From contig JALWEL010000018.1 of assembly GCA_027014065.1 (NCBI GenBank), positions 1 through 5,577 on the forward strand: DNA of 5,577 nucleotides. Reading direction: 5' to 3'. The translations under genes were made by a program, and so were the position numbers. This document shows positions 1 through 5,537 of this stretch, piece after piece; the stretch's first letter is position 1, and every line of letters starts with the position of its first letter. Source of the stretch: DHVE2 group archaeon (GTDB lineage: Archaea; Thermoplasmatota; Thermoplasmata; Thermoplasmatales; Aciduliprofundaceae). Below the pieces are notes generated by a model. It saw only the letters and a list, made by a program, of their open reading frames with translations. It did not search any database and was not told the DNA's origin.

Positions 1-477
1 GAGGTCGAGCGTAATTATCACCAACTGACCGGGAGAGGCCCAGTACTTGTGCTCCGCAGGGTTCCAGCTTTCGGTGTTGTGGTTGAATGCAGATACGTTT
101 GCCGCGAATAGATATCCTGTGTAAATGTTTGTGTGCTGCCAGTTAAGCCTGAAATACACAGGCGGGGTGTTGTTTGAAGAATACTCGATTATCGTGGAAT
201 TAATGTCGATGCTATCAGATACCACAGAGAAGGTTATTTCTATGCGGGTGATTGGCTCGTTCCCGCTGTTTCTATACCCAACGAATTGAGCGTCCCATAT
301 GTTTCCGTTAATCATGTTGTCCGCGGAGTTTGCAGCCCCATACGCTTTATCTCTCATACTTGACACAGTTCCAACTATAACCGCCGCGGCTATGGCGGCC
401 ACAACCATCAAGGCCACGAATATTATTAGAGACCCTATGCCTATGCTTCCATCATCTTTTTTAATTATCTTCTTCAT
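1..477 (-). CDS. Archaellin (archaeal flagellin) precursor, C-terminus beyond the window
   Basis: This is the structural subunit of the archaellum filament, made as a precursor, cleaved by the class III signal peptidase (FlaK/PibD type) and assembled outside the membrane. Translating the minus strand from 477 gives 159 codons without a stop, running off the window edge. The N-terminus reads MKKIIKKDDG followed by SIGIGSLIIF and an unbroken hydrophobic helix through AIAAAVIVG. Cleavage is expected after G10, leaving the SIGIG start typical of mature archaellins. Further on are possible N-glycosylation sequons (NST, NVS) and an SPGQLVIITL strand like the late beta-strand of archaellin heads. 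I chose the ATG at 477 over the one at 483 because the Shine-Dalgarno GAGGTGAT (489-482) then has a 4-nt spacer; at 483 it would overlap the start. The preceding archaellin gene stops at 488-490, so the two are almost certainly co-transcribed. Family is confident; its rank as major or minor subunit is unknown. Confidence 0.88.
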   Translation of the reverse strand, partial: MKKIIKKDDGSIGIGSLIIFVALMVVAAIAAAVIVGTVSSMRDKAYGAANSADNMINGNIWDAQFVGYRNSGNEPITRIEITFSVVSDSIDINSTIIEYSSNNTPPVYFRLNWQHTNIYTGYLFAANVSAFNHNTESWNPAEHKYWASPGQLVIITLDL

Positions 478-487
478 TTGCATCACC

Positions 488-1150
488 TCATAGCGGAGGA
501 TATATCCTTATCCATTCATCGTCGTTCTCGTAGCCAGCTGGAGTGGTAACCGTTATCTTGCTGGTTGTTCCCGTGTAGGTGTTGGAGAAGTGAATCTGGA
601 ACGTTGTGTGTGTGGGCAATTCCTGTCCAGTTGCAGTGAGGTTTATTACGAAAACAACCACGTCGTTGGGTCCAACGTTGTATGAGCCGTGGTCGGGGTC
701 CCACGGAGAATCAACGGCCCTGTTGGGCAGGTACACCGAGTAGGTGGTGCTTGATGTCTTGGATAATGCTGCATCGTACGTCGTATCCAATGTGCTTACA
801 GCGGGGGATAGGAACAGATGCGACACGGAATCTTCGGTTTGTATAGTTATGGCTATGTGCCTCAGGTCTATTTCGGAGGTGCTCACCACTTTTGTGCTTA
901 TAGATATAGCTAACAGATTATGGCTTAGCGAAGCGCCCCTATCTCCATACACGCTTATAACATCGAACATCCCTAAAAATTGCTGGGAAATTCTGTCGGA
1001 TGTGTGGTCCGCGCTATCCCTTATGTGATTTGCGGTTTGGATAATAACCGCCGCGGCTATGGCTGCCACCAGCACTAGAGCAATGAAGATTATCAATGCC
1101 CCGATGCCCATGCTTCCCTCATCTTTTTTCATTCTTTTTGTTCTTCTCAT
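488..1150 (-). CDS. Archaellin (archaeal flagellin) precursor, complete
   Basis: A second archaellin, 220 residues from the ATG at 1150. The signal peptide is MRRTKRMKKDEG, with cleavage predicted after G12. The mature protein begins SMGIGALIIF and continues through VLVAAIAAAVII, the hydrophobic helix that packs in the filament core. A polar head follows with an NLT sequon and a VGPNDVVVFVINL stretch matching the conserved archaellin beta-strand. About 220 residues is normal for a euryarchaeal archaellin. The frame opens further upstream (ATGs at 1156 and 1192), but GGTGAT at 1160-1155 gives a 4-nt spacer to the ATG at 1150, the same geometry as the next gene, and the longer forms would run into the upstream coding region. 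It shares a 20-nt identical segment with its neighbour in the helix-coding part, which suggests tandem duplication or strong conservation. No archaellum motor genes are visible here. Product is confident; the start is likely but not certain. Confidence 0.9.
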   Translation of the reverse strand: MRRTKRMKKDEGSMGIGALIIFIALVLVAAIAAAVIIQTANHIRDSADHTSDRISQQFLGMFDVISVYGDRGASLSHNLLAISISTKVVSTSEIDLRHIAITIQTEDSVSHLFLSPAVSTLDTTYDAALSKTSSTTYSVYLPNRAVDSPWDPDHGSYNVGPNDVVVFVINLTATGQELPTHTTFQIHFSNTYTGTTSKITVTTPAGYENDDEWIRIYPPL

Positions 1151-1155
1151 ATTCA

Positions 1156-1974
1156 TCACCCAATTTTTCCTTTTGTGCCACAATATGGACATTGAACGGT
1201 TACAGGTAATTTGGACATGTCAACATCAACCTTAAACTCATTGCCACAATTTGGACATTTAATCGTTACTCTCTTAATATGTCCCTCCTCTTCTTCCTTT
1301 TTCTCTTCTTTCTTCACTTCCCTGGGTTTTTCCTCAACGGATTTTTTCTCCACTTTGCTCTTAACTTTACTCTCCTCCGGGGCGCTTACGTATATGAAAG
1401 ATGCGAGAAGGATTAGAATTGTGGATAGCATAGCCATTCCGAATCCCCAATCTAATCCGGAGCTTAGAACTCCGTCCATGGTGAATACCTTTCCTCCGTA
1501 CATGTCCAAATTAGATATGCCAGCAATCTGCATATCTGCAGTTAGAGCATCTTGATACATAAGAAGGAAGATGAGGAGGCTGCCCACTATAATCATGGCT
1601 GCCAAAAAAGATAGGATGTAGGCTATTTTATTTGCTCCGAAAGCCATTATTACCCCTACCGCTACAAACACGGCAAAATTCACCAAGTAGAAATACCAGA
1701 TGAAGCTGAAAATTGTGAGACGATTGCCTACGGGTGGCATGTTTCCAAAGGTGGTGTTATTCGATGAGAAATTGGAATTCACCATGAGAAATGACACGTA
1801 ACTGCTGTTGTCCTCGTAGTTGAACCATGTGCCGAAAGGGGTCATGGATTCGGATACCCGTAGAGAATCGTTATAGGAAGAAAAGTTTAGAGTATGCCAT
1901 GGCATTATGGAAGAAAGCAAATATACAGCAACCCCCGCGATAAGTAAGAGATGTGCAATTTTTGAAATTTGCAT
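1156..1974 (-). CDS. Four-helix membrane protein with C-terminal cytosolic zinc ribbon
   Basis: A 272-residue protein of a kind I do not recognise by name. Predicted membrane helices lie at about 6-24, 88-112, 117-139 and 175-196. The loop 25-87 is polar and rich in NSS/NFS/NNT-type sequons, so it is probably outside the cell. A highly charged Lys/Glu linker (about 199-231) leads to a zinc ribbon with CPNCG (Cys240, Cys243) and CPYCG (Cys262, Cys265), which should bind one zinc ion in the cytosol. The ATG at 1974 sits about 28 nt from the centre of a TATA box, so the transcript is probably leaderless. The stop TGA (1158-1156) lies within the Shine-Dalgarno region of the archaellin gene that follows, making this the first gene of the visible archaellin operon. 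That position suggests a role tied to the archaellum or cell surface, perhaps sensing or assembly, but nothing in the sequence gives a biochemical activity. Confidence 0.85.
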   Translation of the reverse strand: MQISKIAHLLLIAGVAVYLLSSIMPWHTLNFSSYNDSLRVSESMTPFGTWFNYEDNSSYVSFLMVNSNFSSNNTTFGNMPPVGNRLTIFSFIWYFYLVNFAVFVAVGVIMAFGANKIAYILSFLAAMIIVGSLLIFLLMYQDALTADMQIAGISNLDMYGGKVFTMDGVLSSGLDWGFGMAMLSTILILLASFIYVSAPEESKVKSKVEKKSVEEKPREVKKEEKKEEEEGHIKRVTIKCPNCGNEFKVDVDMSKLPVTVQCPYCGTKGKIG

Positions 1975-1994
1975 GCTTAAATCCTATATGCTCT

Positions 1995-2007
1995 CATAAT
2001 TATAAAG
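1995..2007 (-). promoter_or_regulatory. TATA box of the zinc-ribbon/archaellin operon
   Basis: On the minus strand this reads CTTTATAATTATG, preceded by an A-rich stretch that could act as the TFB recognition element. Its centre is about 28 nt from the ATG at 1974, so transcription should begin within a few bases of the start codon. There is no Shine-Dalgarno before that ATG, which agrees with a leaderless message. Confidence 0.6.
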
Positions 2008-2040
2008 TTTTTGGTTTTATTCCCTCGGCAGGTATCCAGA

Positions 2041-2051
2041 AATATTTAAAT
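2041..2051 (+). promoter_or_regulatory. TATA box of hef
   Basis: AATATTTAAAT, preceded by CCAGA as a possible TFB recognition element. The centre is about 27 nt upstream of the GTG at 2073. This spacing predicts a transcription start at or next to that GTG and is a main reason for placing the hef start there. It is back to back with the promoter of the archaellin operon, about 40 bp away. Confidence 0.6.
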
Positions 2052-2072
2052 CAGTTTAGCCGATATCTTCCC

Positions 2073-4352
2073 GTGATTTCGCACCCGTTGATAAAGGAGA
2101 ATGCCATAGACGAGAGGGAGTATCAGGTTAAGATTGTAAAGTCATGCCTGAAGGGAAACACGTTGGTAGTTCTCCCTACCGGATTGGGAAAAACGATAAT
2201 CGCCATTCTCCTCATGGCCGAGGTTCTCCACAGAAAAGGGGGAAAGATTCTCTTTTTAGCGCCCACGAAACCTCTAGTGGAGCAGCACGCGAGAAGTGTG
2301 AAATCTCTTATGAATGTGAACCCAGAAGATGTGGTGGTGTTCACAGGAGAGGTGAAAAAGAAAAATAGAGAGGCTATGTGGAAGGACGCCAAGATAATAA
2401 TCTCCACCCCGCAGGTGATTCAGAACGATTTGATATCCGGAAATATAAATTTAGATGATGTGAATTTAGTCATTTTCGACGAAGCCCATCGCGCGGTGGG
2501 CAATTACGCCTACGTATACATCGCCTCAGAATACCGAAAAAAGAAAGACCATTTAATTCTCGCAATAACAGCATCTCCGGGGGGCAAGGAAGAGAAGATA
2601 ATGGAAATAATCGAGAATTTAGGCATAGAGAACGTGGAAATCAGAACGGACGACGATCCGGATGTAAAGCCCTACATCAAAGAGGTGAAAATAAGGATAA
2701 TCGAGTTGCCAATGCCGAAAGAGTTCAAAGAATTGTACGCGAAGGTAAAAGGCCTTTATGAAGATATAATCGCTGAGCTGAGAAAATACGGATTATTCTT
2801 AACAATAAAGCGCGTTTCGAGGAAGGACATACTCATGGAGCAAAGAGCGGTTCAAGATAAGATAAGCGAGGGAAAGAGTGAGTACTATCAGGCTGCGATG
2901 CTTTTGAGCATGGCAATCAAGATCGATTATTCCCTCGAATACTTAGAGACTCAAGGCTTCGATGCGTTTTACAATTATCTGATGAAGATAATAGAGGAGG
3001 GCAACAGCAAGGGCGGGGGCAAGGCGGCCAGAACTCTCGTTCGGCATGAGAAATTCGTGAACATCGTTAAAACGGCTCGAACTCTGAAGGAAAATATTGA
3101 GAATGTGGAGAACCCGAAGCTAAACGCTTTGGGAACTTTGCTGAGAAAAAAATTCGCTGACAATCCGGATTTAAAGGTAATCGTGTTCACCCATTACCGC
3201 GAGACCGCGAGGATCGTTGAAGAGTATCTGAAGGATTACGAATCCATAAGGGCCGTGCGCTTCGTGGGACAGGCGAATAAGGGCGAAGATAAAGGGCTCA
3301 ATCAGAAGCAGCAGGTTGAAATAATAAAGAAATTCAGGGAAGGGGAGTACAACGTTCTCATTGCCACAAGCGTGGCCGAGGAGGGCTTAGATATTCCGGC
3401 GACGGACATGGTGGTGTTCTACGAGCCCGTGCCCTCGGAGATAAGAACGATACAGAGGAAAGGAAGAACGGGGAGAACGAATTTCGGAGAAGTGTATATT
3501 TTGAGCATCAAAGGCACGAGGGACATCGCGTACCTTTGGTCCTCTCGAAATAAAGAGAAGAGAATGAAATCGGAGATGAAATGGTTGCGCAGATTTCTGT
3601 CGGAGAAGATAAGTGGGGAGCAGAGGGAAATATTCGAAGAAGAGGAGAAGAGGGAAGAAAAGAGGGTGGATGTGAAAGGCCAGCTCACTCTGTTTGAATT
3701 TGAAGATGGGGTGAGGAAGGAGAAGATTCATGTGGACACCCGGGAGTTCAGGAGCGAGGTTGTTAAGATATTAGCAGAAAAATTCAACGTTGTTCCCATT
3801 CAGCTTGCGGTGGGTGATTACGTAATCTCGGACAGGGTAGCAATCGAAAGAAAAACCACCACCGATTTTTTAGAATCGATAAGGGACGGCAGGCTCTTCG
3901 AGCAGATTAAAAATTTGAAGAGCAATTACGAGAACGCAGTTCTTATAATTGAGGGAGAATCTCTTTTTTCTTCGGGATTCCATAACAACGCAATATACGG
4001 AGCTTTGGCTTCCATTTTGGTGGATTTCAATGTGCCGGTGATTTTCACAAAGAATCCCAGGGAGACGGCGAAGATGATCCAAGCTCTCTACAATAGGGAA
4101 AAGCGAGAAAAAAGAGAGGTATCTCTGAGAAAAGAGAAGAAGGCCATGACCATGGAGGAAAGGCAGAGGTTCATAGTGGAATCCTTGCCAAATGTTTCCG
4201 CAAAGCTATCCCAGAGGCTTTTAGAGCATTTCGGAAGCGTTAAGGATGTCATAAACGCAGAGGTCGGGGAGCTCATAAAGGTGAAAGGGATAGGGAGAAA
4301 AACGGCGGAAGAGATTCACGAAGTGGTGAATCAGAAGTACCAGAAGAAGTAA
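2073..4352 (+). CDS. hef: Hef: fused SF2 helicase and XPF-family endonuclease
   Basis: Archaeal relative of FANCM/XPF that remodels and cuts stalled or forked DNA. From GTG 2073 it is 759 residues, about the usual length for Hef. Helicase motifs are Walker A LPTGLGKT (34-41), Ia APTKPLVEQ (63-71), DEAH (136-139), TASPG (166-170), ATSVAEEGLDIP (431-442) and QRKGRTGR (461-468), with the helical insert typical of the family between the two RecA folds. The XPF nuclease follows with VDTRE (554-558), GDYV (581-584) and the catalytic ERKTTTD (592-598), all key residues present. Tandem helix-hairpin-helix motifs close the protein (about 699-754), including KVKGIGRKTAEEI. QLTLFEF (537-543), in the charged linker, resembles a PCNA-binding box. 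The frame opens at ATG 1953, but that start overlaps the divergent gene and lies upstream of the TATA box; HPLIKENAIDEREYQ after the GTG matches where family members usually begin. Function is confident; start is probable. Confidence 0.95.
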   Translation: MISHPLIKENAIDEREYQVKIVKSCLKGNTLVVLPTGLGKTIIAILLMAEVLHRKGGKILFLAPTKPLVEQHARSVKSLMNVNPEDVVVFTGEVKKKNREAMWKDAKIIISTPQVIQNDLISGNINLDDVNLVIFDEAHRAVGNYAYVYIASEYRKKKDHLILAITASPGGKEEKIMEIIENLGIENVEIRTDDDPDVKPYIKEVKIRIIELPMPKEFKELYAKVKGLYEDIIAELRKYGLFLTIKRVSRKDILMEQRAVQDKISEGKSEYYQAAMLLSMAIKIDYSLEYLETQGFDAFYNYLMKIIEEGNSKGGGKAARTLVRHEKFVNIVKTARTLKENIENVENPKLNALGTLLRKKFADNPDLKVIVFTHYRETARIVEEYLKDYESIRAVRFVGQANKGEDKGLNQKQQVEIIKKFREGEYNVLIATSVAEEGLDIPATDMVVFYEPVPSEIRTIQRKGRTGRTNFGEVYILSIKGTRDIAYLWSSRNKEKRMKSEMKWLRRFLSEKISGEQREIFEEEEKREEKRVDVKGQLTLFEFEDGVRKEKIHVDTREFRSEVVKILAEKFNVVPIQLAVGDYVISDRVAIERKTTTDFLESIRDGRLFEQIKNLKSNYENAVLIIEGESLFSSGFHNNAIYGALASILVDFNVPVIFTKNPRETAKMIQALYNREKREKREVSLRKEKKAMTMEERQRFIVESLPNVSAKLSQRLLEHFGSVKDVINAEVGELIKVKGIGRKTAEEIHEVVNQKYQKK

Positions 4353-4364
4353 TTTTTAGATTTT
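4353..4364 (+). terminator. T-run terminator after hef
   Basis: Two T runs (five at 4353-4357 and four at 4361-4364) directly follow the TAA stop. There is no stem-loop ahead of them, as is normal for archaeal intrinsic termination. It separates hef from the structured region downstream. Confidence 0.5.
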
Positions 4365-4370
4365 GAAGGG

Positions 4371-4381
4371 TGGGTAAGTTG
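4371..4381 (-). repeat. Inverted partial copy of the 4753-4763 sequence
   Basis: TGGGTAAGTTG here is the exact reverse complement of CAACTTACCCA at 4753-4763. Similarity continues weakly inward for about another 12 nt (roughly 7 matches). The pair brackets the GC-rich island and could be degraded terminal inverted repeats of a small element. No target-site duplication is visible outside the pair. Confidence 0.4.
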
Positions 4382-4425
4382 AATTCCTTAAAAGATGTGA
4401 GTGAGATATAAAAAAGGAGCAGTGA

Positions 4426-4437
4426 TTAAATATAAAG
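4426..4437 (+). promoter_or_regulatory. TATA box upstream of the structured island
   Basis: TTAAATATAAAG, a good archaeal TATA box, in a gene-free stretch. It predicts a transcription start near 4457-4459, shortly before the GC-rich structured island. A second possible box, GATATAAAAAAG, begins at 4405. No protein gene of normal size follows, so the promoter supports a non-coding transcript. Confidence 0.45.
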
Positions 4438-4486
4438 TTCGTAAGCTAATACTTAAAACATCAGTATAGGAGGTAATTGAGAAATA

Positions 4487-4519
4487 ATGGGGAAAGGTGA
4501 AATCACCCCAACCAAATAA
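4487..4519 (+). CDS. Possible 10-codon leader ORF
   Basis: ATG to TAA encodes MGKGEITPTK. A strong Shine-Dalgarno GGAGGT lies at 4469-4474, but the 12-nt spacer is longer than usual. It begins about 30 nt after the predicted transcription start and ends just before the first hairpin of the structured island. It could be a leader peptide, a decayed gene start or chance. The DNA also forms a GGTG/CACC mini-hairpin (4496-4507). Nothing indicates a function. Confidence 0.2.
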   Translation: MGKGEITPTK

Positions 4520-4523
4520 TATT

Positions 4524-4581
4524 GTGGGTTTAGAAAGGGGTACCCACGCAGCGCCCTGCTTCGCAGGGCCGACCCCTCTCT
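4524..4581 (+). other. Predicted H-type pseudoknot with inserted hairpin
   Basis: Stem 1 pairs 4524-4529 with 4542-4547. Stem 2 pairs 4536-4541 with 4572-4577 and can extend past one A-C mismatch to 4532-4534 with 4579-4581. The 3' strand of stem 1 begins directly after the 5' strand of stem 2, so the two six-pair stems could stack end to end. Six nucleotides cross stem 2, and the return loop holds the seven-pair hairpin 4553-4569. All pairs were read by hand; no energy was computed. Confidence 0.4.
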
Positions 4582-4662
4582 CCCGATGCTACTTTAAAAT
4601 CGTAGAAACCCCGGAGGGGTGTATCCGGTTGCTGGAGGTTCTTGCGAGCTGGTGGTTCCTAC

Positions 4663-4694
4663 TATTTTATTTTTCTGTAGGGTTGCAACTTACC
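4663..4694 (+). repeat. T-tract plus GGGTTGCAACTTACC, copy 1
   Basis: A T-rich tract beginning TATTTTATTTTT (4663) is followed by GGGTTGCAACTTACC (4680-4694). The same arrangement recurs 67-68 bp downstream with identical 15-nt core and one indel in the joining bases. The tract could terminate the candidate RNA. GTTGCAAC inside the core is a palindrome. Confidence 0.6.
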
Positions 4695-4730
4695 ATGTTC
4701 TTGGCTCGCTCGCACCCCCACACCTTCACT

Positions 4731-4761
4731 TATTTTATTTTTTGGAGGGTTGCAACTTACC
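4731..4761 (+). repeat. T-tract plus GGGTTGCAACTTACC, copy 2
   Basis: TATTTTATTTTTTGGA (4731-4746) precedes GGGTTGCAACTTACC (4747-4761), the second copy of the unit at 4663-4694. In this copy the core can also fold with the bases after it: TTGCAAC (4750-4756) pairs with GTTGTAA (4766-4772), including one G-U pair. The first copy lacks a matching partner. Confidence 0.6.
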
Positions 4762-4786
4762 CAACGTTGTAAAATTTTCTATGGTG

Positions 4787-4821
4787 GTTGGGAGCAAACA
4801 TAATATAAACCAAATCCCAAC
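4787..4821. promoter_or_regulatory. Inverted repeat abutting the promoter of the last gene
   Basis: GTTGGGA (4787-4793) and TCCCAAC (4815-4821) are perfect 7-nt inverted copies separated by 21 nt. The right arm ends 2 nt before the TATA box, over the TFB-binding position, so a protein bound here could block or help transcription of the 4872 gene. The long spacing makes it a weaker operator candidate than a compact palindrome. Confidence 0.35.
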
Positions 4822-4823
4822 AG

Positions 4824-4838
4824 AAAATATATATTTTT
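4824..4838 (+). promoter_or_regulatory. TATA box of the DUF4760-like gene
   Basis: AAAATATATATTTTT, centred about 41 nt before the ATG at 4872. This predicts a transcription start near 4857 and a short leader of about 15 nt carrying the Shine-Dalgarno at 4861-4866. The gene therefore appears to have its own promoter, unlike the leaderless hef. Confidence 0.55.
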
Positions 4839-4851
4839 GTGAGAGTTAATC

Positions 4852-4866
4852 CACCACATTGGTGAT
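4852..4866 (+). promoter_or_regulatory. Shine-Dalgarno of the last gene, possibly hidden in a hairpin
   Basis: GGTGAT (4861-4866) is complementary to the 3' end of archaeal 16S rRNA and stands 5 nt before the ATG at 4872, which fixes the start. CACCA (4852-4856) can pair with TGGTG (4860-4864) around a CAT loop, covering the Shine-Dalgarno. Whether the hairpin exists depends on the real transcription start, which may lie inside it. Confidence 0.45.
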
Positions 4867-4871
4867 GTAGT

Positions 4872-5537
4872 ATGAGTACGTCGAAGCTAATGGCAATTAG
4901 TGCTATAATACTTGTTTTGGCTGTTGTAGCGCTCACTTGGATAATATCCACAGATATAAATATTATTAAACTCATATTGGCTTTAGTTACCGCAACATCT
5001 ACGGTAATAATGGCAATCACTATATACCAATTAGATATAACACTTCAACAACTTAGATTTGATGCTCTTAACAAAACATACGATTTTCTTAGCAGAGATA
5101 TAAAAGAAGACTTAAATTACATTAATAATTGGAGAAAGAAAGGTAAAAAAGCTAATGAGATATGTCGCATTCAGGCAAATTGCGACAAAGTGAGATATGT
5201 AAGTATTGCATTTAATAGGATTGGGTATTATGTATATAAAGGTTTTTTAGATCCTTCTTTTATACAAGAGGTTTTTGGAGGTTTTCCAATACGTTCATTT
5301 ATAGCAATACGTCCTTATCTTGAATATATGCGCAATTTAAACGAGCCTAAAGATAAACCTTGGTTAATGCGTAGATTTTACTTGCTAATTGTAATCCTCT
5401 GCGAAGAATATTATAAAAAGAAAAATCCCGAATACATCAAAAAAATTCTTCGTTCTCATTCTGAAAATGGTTCTCTTGTACCTCCCGAATGGTTACATGA
5501 AGACATAAAAAAGTGGCTGAAAAAAATAAATATTTAA
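4872..5537 (+). CDS. Two-helix membrane protein, DUF4760-like, function unknown
   Basis: A 221-residue protein with two N-terminal membrane helices (about 5-26 and 30-52) and a mainly alpha-helical tail, probably cytosolic. The middle part, with FNRIGYYVYKGFLDPSFI (114-131) and then a PYLEYMRN segment (about 148-155), follows the pattern of DUF4760-type proteins as I remember them: a helix ending in an arginine after a 'one-gate' hydrophobic stretch. I did not run a profile search, so the family is tentative and its role is unknown in any case. The ATG at 4872 is supported by GGTGAT five bases upstream. Two rows of the gene are 30% and 32% GC, against 40% and 52% in two rows of hef, and Lys, Ile and Asn codons are mostly A/T-ended, which fits recent acquisition. 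It stands alone with its own promoter. A membrane-anchored accessory or defence-related role is possible but not shown. Confidence 0.8.
   Translation: MSTSKLMAISAIILVLAVVALTWIISTDINIIKLILALVTATSTVIMAITIYQLDITLQQLRFDALNKTYDFLSRDIKEDLNYINNWRKKGKKANEICRIQANCDKVRYVSIAFNRIGYYVYKGFLDPSFIQEVFGGFPIRSFIAIRPYLEYMRNLNEPKDKPWLMRRFYLLIVILCEEYYKKKNPEYIKKILRSHSENGSLVPPEWLHEDIKKWLKKINI

Larger units (their letters stand above)
4457..4676 (+). ncRNA. Candidate structured RNA, family unknown
   Basis: This is the main content of the 520-bp gap between hef and the last gene. Bases 4541-4660 hold 72 G or C in 120 (60%), far above the flanks; in AT-rich thermophiles such islands often mark structured RNA. Hairpins include GCCCTGC/GCAGGGC with a TTC loop (4553-4569, seven perfect pairs), GTGGGT/ACCCAC (4524-4529 with 4542-4547), AGGGGT/ACCCCT (4536-4541 with 4572-4577), CTAC/GTAG (4589-4605) and ACCCC/GGGGT (4608-4620). 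The second and third can form together as a pseudoknot. A TATA box at 4426-4437 and a T-rich tract at 4663-4674 set the tentative ends; readthrough to a second tract near 4743 is possible. I saw no tRNA, SRP RNA or RNase P RNA consensus. The strand is inferred from the promoter and T-tracts. It could instead be the inside of a small mobile element. Confidence 0.42.

Noticed and set aside
744..1028. Plus-strand open frame opposite the complete archaellin
   Set aside because: Antisense shadow of a well-supported archaellin gene, without a ribosome-binding site or recognisable domain. Frames at 299-493 and 1211-1555 are similar shadows.
1953..2072. N-terminal extension of Hef from ATG 1953
   Set aside because: It overlaps the start of the divergent gene, reads through both promoters and has no similarity to the N-termini of Hef proteins.
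2123..4276. Several open frames on either strand inside hef
   Set aside because: They overlap conserved helicase and nuclease motifs in another frame and have no start signals of their own.
4520..4680. tRNA, SRP RNA or RNase P RNA
   Set aside because: I looked on both strands for a GGTTCRA T-arm with a paired acceptor stem, the GGAAGG-type SRP helix 8 core and the GAGGAAAGTC RNase P core; none is present.
4663..4761. CRISPR array
   Set aside because: The 67-68 bp period suits a repeat-spacer unit, but there are only two copies, the T-rich half differs by an indel, the repeats end in no typical CRISPR sequence, and no cas genes are present.
4497..4772. Open frame of 91 codons across the GC-rich island
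   Set aside because: It runs through hairpins and both repeat units, has no Shine-Dalgarno or promoter at suitable spacing, and its translation has an unnatural composition. The overlapping frame at 4619-4849 fails for the same reasons.
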